Made by a program: the position numbers and the translations under genes
In this document: positions 53,456-64,000 of the stretch, piece by piece
Layout of the letters: each line of letters begins with the position of its first letter
How positions within the stretch are numbered: position 1 is the first letter of the stretch
Notes under the pieces: generated by a model
What the model was told of the DNA's origin: nothing
Seen by the model: the letters and a program-made list of their open reading frames with translations, nothing else
Database searches by the model: none
NCBI RefSeq assembly: GCF_040939455.1
Contig: NC_134117.1
Coordinates: 60,038,501 to 60,102,500 of the forward strand
Direction of reading: 5' to 3'
Length of the DNA stretch: 64,000 nt
Source: Microcebus murinus
Taxonomy: Eukaryota > Chordata > Mammalia > Primates > Cheirogaleidae

Positions 53456-53985
53456 ATAAGTATTTCTGGTGCCCAGATCTGGGTTTCTAAATACCATTCT
53501 TCAGTAAAAGAAACCAGGGTTCCCTGGAGAAGTGGCTGATTCGAGGACTGAGGCTGAGAAAATACAATATGAACCTGAGGCATCTTATGTTGTCAAAAAG
53601 TAGGAACGTACACACAAAAAGGATGGGCACAGAGCCAGACAAAAAGTCTACATATTGGGTGATTCCATTTCAAAATGGGGCAAAACTAATTGTTAGTAGT
53701 AGAAGACAAGATACTGGTTACCTTTGGTGGGGATAATAATTAGGATGGGGCCTATGGGGTGGCTTCTAAAGTGCCAGAAATGTTATATTTCTTGATGTGG
53801 TTGTAGTTACACAGGTGTGTCCACTTAATGAAAACTTGTACCAATTTTGCAGGCATATTACATTCCACAAACCATATGAGGTGTTCTATATTTTGATTGT
53901 GGTGGCTGTTACATGTTATTTAGGAAAATATATGTGAATTTTATTATATGTAATTTATATCTTAACAAATCTAAAGGCCCTTCAA

Positions 53986-54349
53986 GGCCGGGTGTGGTGG
54001 CTCACGCCTGTAATCCTAGCACTCTGGGAGGCCGAGGCGGGCAGATTGCTCAAGGTCAGGAGTTCAAAACCAGCCTGAGCGAGACCCCATCTCTACTATA
54101 AAAATAGAAAGAAATTAATTGGCCAACTAATATATATGTGTGTGTGTATATATATATGAAATTAGCCGGGCATGGTGGCTCGTGCCTGTAGTCCCAGCGA
54201 CTCAGGAGGCTGAGGCAGCAGGATTGCTTGAGCCCAGGAGTTTGAGGATGCTGTGAGCTAGGCTGACACCACGGCACTCACTCTAGCCTAGGCAAGAAAG
54301 TGAGACTCTGTCTCAAAAAAAAATAAAAAAATAAAAAAAAAATATAAAA
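53986..54349 (+). mobile_element. Alu SINE, full length, lemur type
   Basis: GGCCGGGTGTGGTGGCTCAC start, linker with a (TG)/(TA) tract at 54130-54157. Perfect 14-bp target duplication TAAAGGCCCTTCAA at 53972-53985 and 54350-54363. Confidence 0.96.
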
Positions 54350-54363
54350 TAAAGGCCCTTCAA

Positions 54364-55381
54364 GAAAAAGAAATCAATGCTATAATAGGGCTTCATTTGC
54401 CTAGTGTAGGCTGTCTCTCATTCTGCCTTCTAGTAGGGTCCTATTTGATAGAAAAGTAGGAGTTGAAAGAAGTCTCATTTCTTCAGGCCTGAGATCATTA
54501 AACTATATGAACCAAGCACCAAAGATATTACTTTGTCAGGAATGTGACAGTTCCACATCAGTTATTTTCGACCTGTTGGCTAATTAATTAAAGGACTTTG
54601 TCTTTTGTGGTTACAATAATCTAAAACTGTAACAGCTAATAACTTAGTTGTTTATATTCATAGATTAAGAAATATATTTTCTTTAAAATCTCATCTAGAA
54701 GAACCTTTTTCTGTAAATGTCATACACAGACATTCTAAAAGAATGCTACTCAATTTGTTCTATCCTTACCACAAGATCCCATGCCAACAAGATCATCATT
54801 TAAAATTGATTTGGCTGTAGTAGAGATAACATTTTCAAAATGATTTATATTAATATTTTGTAGCAGTAGGAGTTGGGATGATGTGCTGACATTCTTCCAA
54901 CTGCTGAAATTGTTTTCCTTTAGAGTTTGCATTTTCTATTGCACACTTTCTGTGCTTTATGCCTACTAGAATTGCAAATCACATTGACCTTTTCTTAGAG
55001 TAATGGACAGCATTGAGTGTTTTCATAGAACATGAAAATGTAACTACCAGATGAGGTAACATGTTTCTCTAAGGACTTAGGAACATGAAGACAAGTAACT
55101 TCAATACACCCATTTACTTATAATGAAATGACAAAGAGCACTGTGATGTGACTATCTTAAATTATAAGCACCTCAAAGGTGAGAGAGTAAAGTAATCTGT
55201 AGGTTGCCTATTAAGAGTGAATGGGTCCTTGATACTTTTTGATGGATTGAAAGAGAGAAGCATTTACCAAGTTCTGACTTATTGAAGAACTAGATGCTTA
55301 GCTGTCTAGTTTTTTAAGGTCTGTTTTTATCATCCCATAGGATCATAGAACTTGAGGCAAGATTATCAAATCATCTTATTC
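54364..55381. other. ADK intron, no recognised feature
   Basis: No gene or clear repeat. Confidence 0.45.
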
Positions 55382-55652
55382 AATGATTCTCAAAGTGAAA
55401 GGTGGAAGATAGACAGCATTGCTATATGACCTAAGGAAATTTTCTCAACAAATACACAACCCTACACTCCGCTTTCTCCAGACCCTATCACCTGCATTTG
55501 TATACATCTCCTTGAGGATGTATATTCTAATAGTCTTTGCAGGGATGTATCAGATTGAGGGAAAGGTGCTCTGAAGAAGACAGGGCTGCATTTACTAAAA
55601 TCTCACTAGGTGATTTTGATATGACAGCATAAGTCTTCTAGTTGAAAACCTC
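55382..55652 (+). mobile_element. MER5A-like hAT MITE, expanded
   Basis: Starts CAATGATTCTCAAAGTG and ends GTTGAAAACCTCTG, inverted relatives. The right half reads CACTAGGTGATTTTGATATG as in MER5A. It is longer than usual in the middle. Confidence 0.65.
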
Positions 55653-56169
55653 TGACTTAATATATTTTCTCCCTTTGTGTAAAATTACAATTCAAACAGC
55701 CAGAAAGAATTTTGAAAGTATTCAGAAAAGTCTACAATTTATTTTTCAGTGGACCTATTTCATTGTTTCACTTTAAGCACCACTGTGTGAAATGTATTAT
55801 TTTCAATTTAGAACAAAAGTCCTATTGCTTTTTCCAATTTTTAGTGCAGAAACTTTGAGAAATTTAAACTTTCTATAAATCTCTACATACATATGTATGT
55901 ATACATGTACATATATATAAAATTTTTTACTACAACCCTTGATATAATAATGTGTTAACATATGAAGACCTCATTAACAGTTTCTGTCCAATAAGTAAAG
56001 AATTTTATAAATTTCTCTAAAGTTTATAGATAGACACAGAAATGGTTTTTTTCACTTGACTCTAATGTCACTAAACAGGTTCATTCAACATTTATTAAAA
56101 GGATCAAATTGGACAGAGTCATCTTTTCTTTTCTGCCTTCATCCCTAGCATCTTATTCTGGTTGTTTTG
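55653..56169. other. ADK intron, no recognised feature
   Basis: No gene or repeat recognised. Alternating CATACATATGTATGTATACA near 55887. Confidence 0.45.
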
Positions 56170-56735
56170 ATATGTTTATTTTTTTAAATTGTGATAAAAT
56201 ATACAAAACATAAAATTTGCCATTTTAACCATTCTTGAGTATACAGCTCAGGTGCCATTAAGTACATTCATATTGTTCTACAGTCATCACCACCATCCAT
56301 CTCCACAATTTTTTTCATCTTGCAAAACTGAAACTTTGTACGCATTAAACAATAACTGCCTGTCCATCCCTTCCCCAGCCCCTGGCTGCCACCACTCTAA
56401 CTTCTGTCTCTATGAAGTTGACTACTCTACGAATCTCCAATAAGTGGAATCATATAGCATTTATCCTTTTGCATCTGGCTTATTTCACTTAGCATGTCTT
56501 CAAGATTCATCCATGTTGTAGCATGTGCCAGAATTTCCTTTTTAAGGCTGAATAATATTCCATTGTATGTATATAACACATTTTGTTTATCCATTCTTCT
56601 GTTGATGGACACTTGGGTTGTTTTCATCTTTTGGCTACTGTAAATAATGCTACTATGAACATGGGTGCACATATATCTGTTCAAATTCCTGCTTCCAATT
56701 CTTTTGGGCATATAACTAAATGTGGAATTGCCCAG
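56170..56735 (-). mobile_element. Old L1, ORF2 end and 3' UTR
   Basis: AATTGTGATAAAATATACAA, CATTCATATTGTTCTACAGT, AATAATATTCCATTGTATGT and TTGATGGACACTTGGGTTG are, in reverse, the 3' UTR and ORF2 end of an old L1. Confidence 0.85.
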
Positions 56736-58305
56736 TCTGTTACTCTTAATACTCTCCAGTTTTGGAACTCAATTAGCCTGAGAGCACTGAAACAATGATT
56801 GATATGTGACATAACCTCTGGCTGGATGGTAACCCAATCTGAAAGAGGAGTGACCAATAAAACAGGGTGAATGGAAAAGACTTTAGATTCACAGACAATT
56901 TAAATAAGAAGAATTTAAAGAATTAAATTTTTATAATAAGGGAAAGTGGTTTATAGATACCATATCTCAAAAGGAGAGAGATCTATAGTAAAATTCCAAG
57001 GAAACTGATTTTGTTACATTATTGCTAAATGCCACAAATTTAACAGTCAGATCATTTAAAAATACTACAGTGTGAAGTTTAAGGCACAATGATTCCTAAT
57101 TAGTGTTTTAATAAGTGTGTTAGCACTGCCTTGTGCCATTCTGGAATGTCACTTATGGCAAATTAAGGGACACTTTCTTTCCCTATTTTCCATTAGTATT
57201 TTAATGCTAGGAGGTGGGAAAAAGCTGATCCATATTCAAGAGGAAAGGAGGGAAAACAATAACAAATTGGCATCTCTTCTGTGAATTGCCCCACAGGCCA
57301 AGCATTTTTATGTTCTTAATCATTATTAAATGACTTAACATGACACCCAGAGCCTGGCGAATGATTGCATCCTGACATGAGAACGAATTACAAATGAAAT
57401 GAAAGATCAAGCCGTATTAGAGGACTGCCTCTGGGAAATGAAAATCTTTAATTCTCTTTTATTATTGACATTTATTTGGCTGCCATGAATAACAACATAG
57501 CAAAGAGATTCAGCTATGCTTGTGCACTGAATAGCTTATCCCAGGGCTCAAAACTGCATTAACATTTATCATGTTTGCTTTTGTAGCTGACACCACTGAA
57601 CAGATTCTCTATCCATCTTGTATTTATCATGCATTGCAGATATAGTGCATCCTCTAATTTAAGTTCATTTTCATATGGTAGGAACAGCAAAGATTAGCCA
57701 GTGTCTTTCCTCAAATAAATTCCTGCTTGTAAGCATTCCTAAGAATGGTTTAATAGATTTAATAAAGAATAAAATGAGTTCACAAAGAAATTCAGTCACA
57801 GGATGGGGAGGCTAATTTTCAATTTTGGGAAAATTGTGCAAATTCACAATGACACTTGTATGGTATGTATATCTGGAATATATAAAGCCTTAAAATGAAT
57901 GTTTCCATAAAGAAAAACCAAATAGTATTTTATGAATCTGAAGGTAGTACTACAGTTCTTATAAGAAGCCTGCATGTTTTTCACTTTTTTAAACTGCTCA
58001 TTTCTAAGACAGGAATAAGGCCACATACAGGAAGAGACAGCAATTCAGATAGTTTACATCAATGCATGGATATCCTTTCAAAGTTCATTTCTTTTCTCTC
58101 TTATGCAAATTAACAACATGGCTTTTCCTGCCATAACAATAAAAGATTACATGGTACCTAGTGCCTTTGCTTACATGATTCTCTTTGACTGGAGTGCCCT
58201 CCTTTCTTAAAATCCTTTCTAGAACTTAAGGCTTAGCAAGGATATCAATGTATCTTGGGAAAGCCACTTAACAACTCTGAATCTTGTTTGAAAAATTATT
58301 TTTAA
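56736..58305. other. ADK intron, possibly conserved non-coding part
   Basis: About 1.6 kb without genes or clear repeats. 57400-57700 is free of simple repeats and less AT-biased, which is all that can be said from one sequence. Confidence 0.4.
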
Positions 58306-58309
58306 CTTT

Positions 58310-58490
58310 TCTTTCTTTGTAATGCTTTAATTATAGATATTTCAAACATATACACAAGTGGAGATAATAACATAATGACCTCCCATATAGCCACTGCCCA
58401 GTTTCAACAATTAATTCATGACCAGTCTCATTTCATCTATACCATTACTTTATTCTCACTGAATTATTTTGAAACAAATATTTTTTTAAG
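58310..58490 (-). mobile_element. Old L1 3' UTR fragment
   Basis: TTTCAAACATATACACAAGT, GAGATAATAACATAATGACC and CTCATTTCATCTATACCATT match a familiar old L1-type 3' sequence also present at 59815-60000. Confidence 0.6.
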
Positions 58491-59662
<1,172 letters not shown>

Positions 59663-59697
59663 CTATTAATAAAAAGGAGGAAAAAATTTTCATAACC
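59663..59697 (-). promoter_or_regulatory. ADK: 3' splice site (acceptor) of the ADK exon
   Basis: On the minus strand the exon is preceded by a pyrimidine-rich tract (TTTTTTCCTCCTTTTTATT) and then AATAG. The AG lies at 59663-59664. This is a typical acceptor and fixes the phase-0 exon start. Confidence 0.9.
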
Positions 59698-59814
59698 AGT
59701 ATAGCAAAATATAACTTTATTAGATTAACACCTAACATCTATTAAGAGAGTTTTAAAAATAAAGTTAATCAAATACAAAAATAAACAGAATAGTACAATA
59801 ATGTCTAAGAAACC

Positions 59815-60370
59815 TATCATCAATGCAAACATTTGAAATTTATGATGAATCTTATTTCATCTATACCCTCACCCACCTGCCTTTCCTATTATTCTGAAGC
59901 AAACCCAAAGTACTATATAATTTTATCTATAAATGTTTTAGTATGTATTTCTAAAAGGTAATGACTTTAAACACAACCATATAACTATTATCATTTTTAA
60001 AAAAATGGCCAGGCATGGTGGCTCACACCTATAATCCTAGCACTGTGGGATGCTATGGTGGGAGGATGGCTTGAAGTCAGGAGTTTGAGACCAGCCTGAG
60101 CAAGAATGAGACCCCATCTCTACTAAAAAATAGAAAAAAAATGAGCTGAGTGTGGTGAGTGCCTGTAGTCCCAGCTATTTGGCAGGCTACTTGGAAGGCT
60201 GAAGCAAGAGGACTGTTTGAGCCCAGGAGTTTGAGGTTACAGTGAACTATGATGATGCCCCTGTAGTCTAGCCTGTGCAACAAAGCAGAGTCAGTCTCAG
60301 AAAATAAAAAAAAATTCCTTAATAATAGCAAATGTCCAGTTTTCAAATTTGCAATTAAGGAAGGGTTTCT
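59815..60370 (-). mobile_element. Old L1 3' UTR fragment split by an Alu
   Basis: TCTTATTTCATCTATACCCT, TTCTGAAGCAAACCCAAAGT and TTAGTATGTATTTCTAAAAG precede the Alu. TTCCTTAATAATAGCAAATG and TCCAGTTTTCAAATTTGC follow it. Confidence 0.65.
60007..60313 (+). mobile_element. Alu SINE, older
   Basis: GGCCAGGCATGGTGGCTCAC start, short linker (AAAAAATAGAAAAAAAATGA), small GGCAGGCTACTT duplication in the right monomer, tail AAAATAAAAAAAAA. Confidence 0.92.
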
Positions 60371-60497
60371 AAAGAGAGGAATATTTAATTATTTTAGAGG
60401 TTTATGTAGCATAATTATGCTGACTTTGGAAATAATACAGTTGCTAAAATGCCAAATGTTTGCAAAGAACTAAAATAAGAGAAAGAAATACTATCCC

Positions 60498-61712
60498 TTT
60501 CTGACACTGGATCCCCACCTCTCACCTCTCACAAAAATCAACTCATGATGGATAACAGACTTAAACCTAAGGCATGAAACCTTAAGAATTCCAGAAGAAT
60601 ATGTTGGAAAAACTCTTATAGAAATAGGCCTAGGCACAGAATTTATGAAGAAGACCTCCAAAGCAATCACAGCACCAACAAAAATAAATAAATGGGACCT
60701 GGTCAAATTAAAATGCTTCTGCACAGCCAAGGAAACTATCATTAGAGCAAATGGACAACCTATAGAATGAGAGAAGATATTTGCTTTCTACATATCCAAT
60801 AAAGGGCTGATAACAAGAATCTATACAGAACTTAAGAAAATCAGTAAGAAAAAAATCAAACAACCCCATCAGTAAATTAGCAAAGGACATGAACAGAAAC
60901 TTTTCAAAAGAAGACAGAATAATGGCCAGCAAACATATAAAAAAGTGCTCAACATTTCTAATCATCAGGAAAATGCAAATCAAAACTACAATGAGATATC
61001 ACCTAACTCCAGTGAGAATGGACTTTATCAAAATTCCCAAAACAACAAATGCTGGCGTGGATATGGAGAGATAGGAACACTCTTACATTGCTGGTGGGAC
61101 TGCAAATTAGTATAACCCCTGTGGAAAGTAATTTGGAGATACTTCAAAGAGCTAAAAATATAAATACCATTTGATCCAGCAATCCCACTACTAGGCATCT
61201 ACCCCCCAAAAAGACATTCTATAATGAAGACATCCGCACTCAAATGTTTATGGCAGCACAATTCACAATTGCAATGATGTGGAAACAACCTAAGTGCCCA
61301 TCAATACATAGTGGATTAATAAAATGTGGTATATGTGTACCATGGACCACTACTCAACTACAAAAAACAATGGTGATCTAGCACCTCTTATATTATCCTG
61401 GATAGAGCTTGAGCTCATCCCTCGAAGTGAGGTATCACAAGAATGGAAAAACAAGTACCACATGTATTTGCCAACATATTGGTACTAACTGATCAACACT
61501 AAGGTGCTCACATGGTAGTAATATTCACTGGATGCTGGTAAGGTGGGGAGGCTGGGGATGGGTAAACTCACGACTAATGGAGGCAGAGCACACCGTATGG
61601 GAGAACAGCACGCTTGTAGCCCTGGTTTGGGCAAGGCAAATGCATTACATGTAACTAAAATGTTTACACTCCCCTTAATATGCAGAAGTAATAAAAAAAA
61701 GAGGATAAAGTT
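60498..61712 (+). mobile_element. 5'-truncated L1 of strepsirrhine type
   Basis: Starts inside ORF2 (ACTGGATCCCCACCTCTCAC), continues through the C-terminus (AACCTAAGTGCCCATCAAT) into a 3' UTR ending TATGCAGAAGTAATAAAAAA. Its ORF2 part closely resembles the inverted L1 at 4131-5758. Stops and frameshifts throughout. A clear target duplication was not found. Confidence 0.9.
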
Positions 61713-63169
61713 AAAAAATTATAAATTAATTGTCAAACCTTGATGCTGTTTTTCATACCACATAAGCCATGAAGTTTTATATAATAAATGTTCTCGAATC
61801 TTGTAATCTAACTCATAAGCTAAAAGTTTTCAACCATTTCAGAGAATTTAAAAATCCATTCCTGCATTCAGCCGGCCTCTAAAACTGTCCATGGTTTGGG
61901 GTTTGTTGGTAGTTTGCTCTATCACTGTGCAAAGTTTCAAATAGTTATGGAGAAGATATACCAGATGGGAAACACATATGAGAGGGAAAATATATCTGAG
62001 TGGCATAAATAAAGGCTATATAGGAGAGAAAAAACAGGATATATAGGAGAGGAAAATTTAGGTAAGCAAAGCAGACAAGTCATGGTGGTTTACAACAGTT
62101 ACAAACAGTATCAGAAACTATGACATTTTTAAAAGTATGACAATCTGTTGTGAAATATTTGTATGTTGTTTGTTCACTAAATACTTAAGAAATTCCAGAT
62201 AATGTATGAAACTAACCTTCTAATACACCTAATATGATGATTTCCAGAAGACTGTTGTTTCTGGAAAGAATCGCCACTTGTGGTAGGACAATGCTTCTGA
62301 CTTCTCAGACATGCTAACTATTTTGCTTTTCGGTTGCTTATTTTAGAACAGAACTAAGCCTGAACTCTGATGAGAAAAATTCCCTCTAATAGACAGACTA
62401 TTAGAAATGACTAGTAACAGCTGAAAGGACCAAAATATGCTATATAATAATAATGTCTTCATTCCCTTAAATAAGTGTACACATTTAATTAAAATGATAC
62501 ACATATATTCTGCCAATTTCCTTAGCACAAATATATTTTACCAGTACAGGATTTTTGCTCATGATTAAGTACAGTTCATATTTAATAAAGATAAAAGAGG
62601 CAAGCATATTCACTTAATCATCTTAAAAGCAGAATGTTATGCATGTACTAGATGTTTTTTAAAAGGAAGTCTTTCTTTAAGGTGGTATAAGGAATAAATT
62701 AAGAATAAGATTCCATGGTTGCTTTCTACCAACCCTGTGCCACTAATTTTGTTATGGGATATTTGGTAATTTAATCAAAGAAACCTTTCTTATGTCTCAA
62801 ATTAAATCTTATAAAAATGGCAATCAAAGGTTGAAGTAAACTTTCCAAATATAAAACATAAATCTCTCCAGATTTATGTAAACTTTATTCTATTTGTATC
62901 CCAATCCACACTTACTACAAAATCTCTTTGTCACTCACTCTCGGATCACAGTCAGTAAGCACCTAATCTGCATTTCACACTATGCCTTGAGGAACCATTG
63001 CTTGCCCACAATAGTTGATTCCCATCTAGTATAAAATTTTTTCTCAAAACCTCAGTTTTATCTTCCCATAGCTATGTATTTCTAGTTGTACAGTATTTCC
63101 CCTTCTTGTACCCTACACTAAGTTCTTCTCTCTTACACTTAAGCTCACTCATCTTAACAATGAAATTAC
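61713..63169. other. Intron upstream of the ADK exon, no recognised feature
   Basis: No gene or clear repeat, and no ADK exon seen on the minus strand. Confidence 0.5.
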
Positions 63170-63285
63170 AAGGAATTTTAGAGTATGACAGATCTGGACT
63201 TACTATTTGTGTGACCTTCAGCAGGTTAATAAATCTCTCTAAGGCTCCATTTCCTCATCTACAAAACTAACAAAATTCACATTAA
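63170..63285 (+). mobile_element. MIR SINE fragment
   Basis: CTATTTGTGTGACCTTCAGC, AGGTTAATAAATCTCTCTAA and CATTTCCTCATCTACAAAAC match MIR in order. Confidence 0.8.
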
Positions 63286-63299
63286 AGGATGCTGGGAGC

Positions 63300-63535
63300 T
63301 AAATATGCTAAAATTAGTGGGTAAAGTTTGAAATGGGATATTTACATAGTCTCAAAGTATCTTTTCCTAATATACTTATTCATAAGAAGAAAAAATAGTA
63401 ATGTTACAATGGCAAAAACTGACAGACATCACCTTAATCCAGGGATCAATTTAGTGATGTTAAAATTAGTGGATGAAATTGGATATTTGCATAGTCCCAA
63501 AGTATCTCCTCTAAGATATTTATTAATATAAATAT
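63300..63535 (+). mobile_element. Old L1 3' UTR fragment with local duplication
   Basis: CATAAGAAGAAAAAATAGTA and GACAGACATCACCTTAATCC correspond to 37900-37990 of the other old L1. A roughly 70-bp unit (63309-63385) recurs at 63461-63530. Confidence 0.65.
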
Positions 63536-63559
63536 AAGATAATTAATAAATATAAGATA

Positions 63560-63727
63560 TTTATTAATACTATATATATTAGTTGACCAATTAATTTCTT
63601 TCTATTTATAGTAGAAACGGGGTCTCGCTCTTGCTCAGGCTGGTTTGGAACTCCTGACCTCGAGCAATCCGCCCTCCTCTGCCTCCCAGAGTGCTAGGAT
63701 TACAGGCGTGAGCCACTGCGCCCAGCC
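63560..63727 (-). mobile_element. Alu left monomer plus linker only
   Basis: On the minus strand it runs from the Alu 5' end (GGCTGGGCGCAGTGGCTCAC) through the left monomer to the lemur linker, then stops in TATATATA. There is no right monomer, no A tail and no evident target duplication. Confidence 0.93.
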
Positions 63728-64000
63728 TTAACCACTTTTCTATGCTAGCTATAGATCATATTCCTTCTGTGAATTCTGGCAATGTGCTTTTTGTTGTTCT
63801 TATCACAAAACTATAGCATGTTCATCCTAAATAATTTTCTGCAACATTCACAAATAATTCCTGATCTTGTATTTAAGTATGCCATTTTTCTTAACTATTT
63901 TGGCTTACATTTTATCCCAATGAATTTCAATTTTTGAGTTTCAAGATATTTCTCACTTTTCAAGGTCATTTTGAAATCTAATCTCCCTTTCCAATATATT
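63728..64000. other. Intron, no recognised feature
   Basis: No gene or repeat recognised. Confidence 0.45.

Noticed and set aside
59663..64000. Search by eye for the preceding ADK exon
   Set aside because: No segment encoding the FGNETEAATFA region was found; only intron and repeats.

Overview
This is nuclear DNA from a strepsirrhine primate, most likely a lemur. The window holds more than thirty Alu elements. The younger copies carry a linker between the two monomers (sense-strand core AATTAATTGGCCAACTA) that I associate with lemuriform Alus rather than human or galago ones. The assignment to lemurs is from knowledge of these families; no species can be named.

The only coding sequence I can support is one internal exon of ADK (adenosine kinase) on the minus strand at 59548-59662. 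It has intact splice sites and an open 38-codon frame that matches mammalian ADK almost residue for residue. ADK is a very large gene with long introns, so 1-59547 is read as part of the intron downstream of this exon and 59663-64000 as part of the intron upstream. I searched by eye for the neighbouring ADK exons and found none. Almost all other open frames lie in Alu or L1 sequence or are short chance frames.

Layout. 1-4117: sparse intron with four Alus. 4118-5771: an L1 insertion inverted by twin priming, with a 13-bp target-site duplication (TSD), inside an older L1 3' UTR. 5772-15700: L2, MIR and hAT fossils plus several Alus, including an Alu inside an Alu. 15735-20307: a long sense-strand L1 (plus) with 5' UTR, ORF1 and ORF2 remains, broken by internal deletions and two Alus. 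20308-23425: Alus and a frameshifted mariner transposase relic. 23426-35250: mostly unrecognised intron with a 130-bp TA-flanked MITE, a 467-bp hAT element and a (CT)n(CA)n microsatellite. 35250-38800: L2, a MaLR LTR and an old L1 3' UTR. 38800-44430: mostly unrecognised, with a 35-bp poly(A) micro-insertion. 44430-53970: one very old L1 carrying a younger L1, a solo LTR and seven Alus. 54000-64000: the ADK exon region with old L1 pieces, a lemur-type L1 at 60.5-61.7 kb and a left-monomer-only Alu at 63.6 kb.

I see no operon, CRISPR array, RNA gene or novel defence system, and do not claim one. The interest lies in retrotransposition scars: the twin-primed L1 with an apparent template switch, an insertion of 20 nt plus A15 with a perfect 13-bp TSD, a 63-bp Alu tail with a perfect 15-bp TSD, and the MITE. 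All family names come from recalled consensus features, not a database search.
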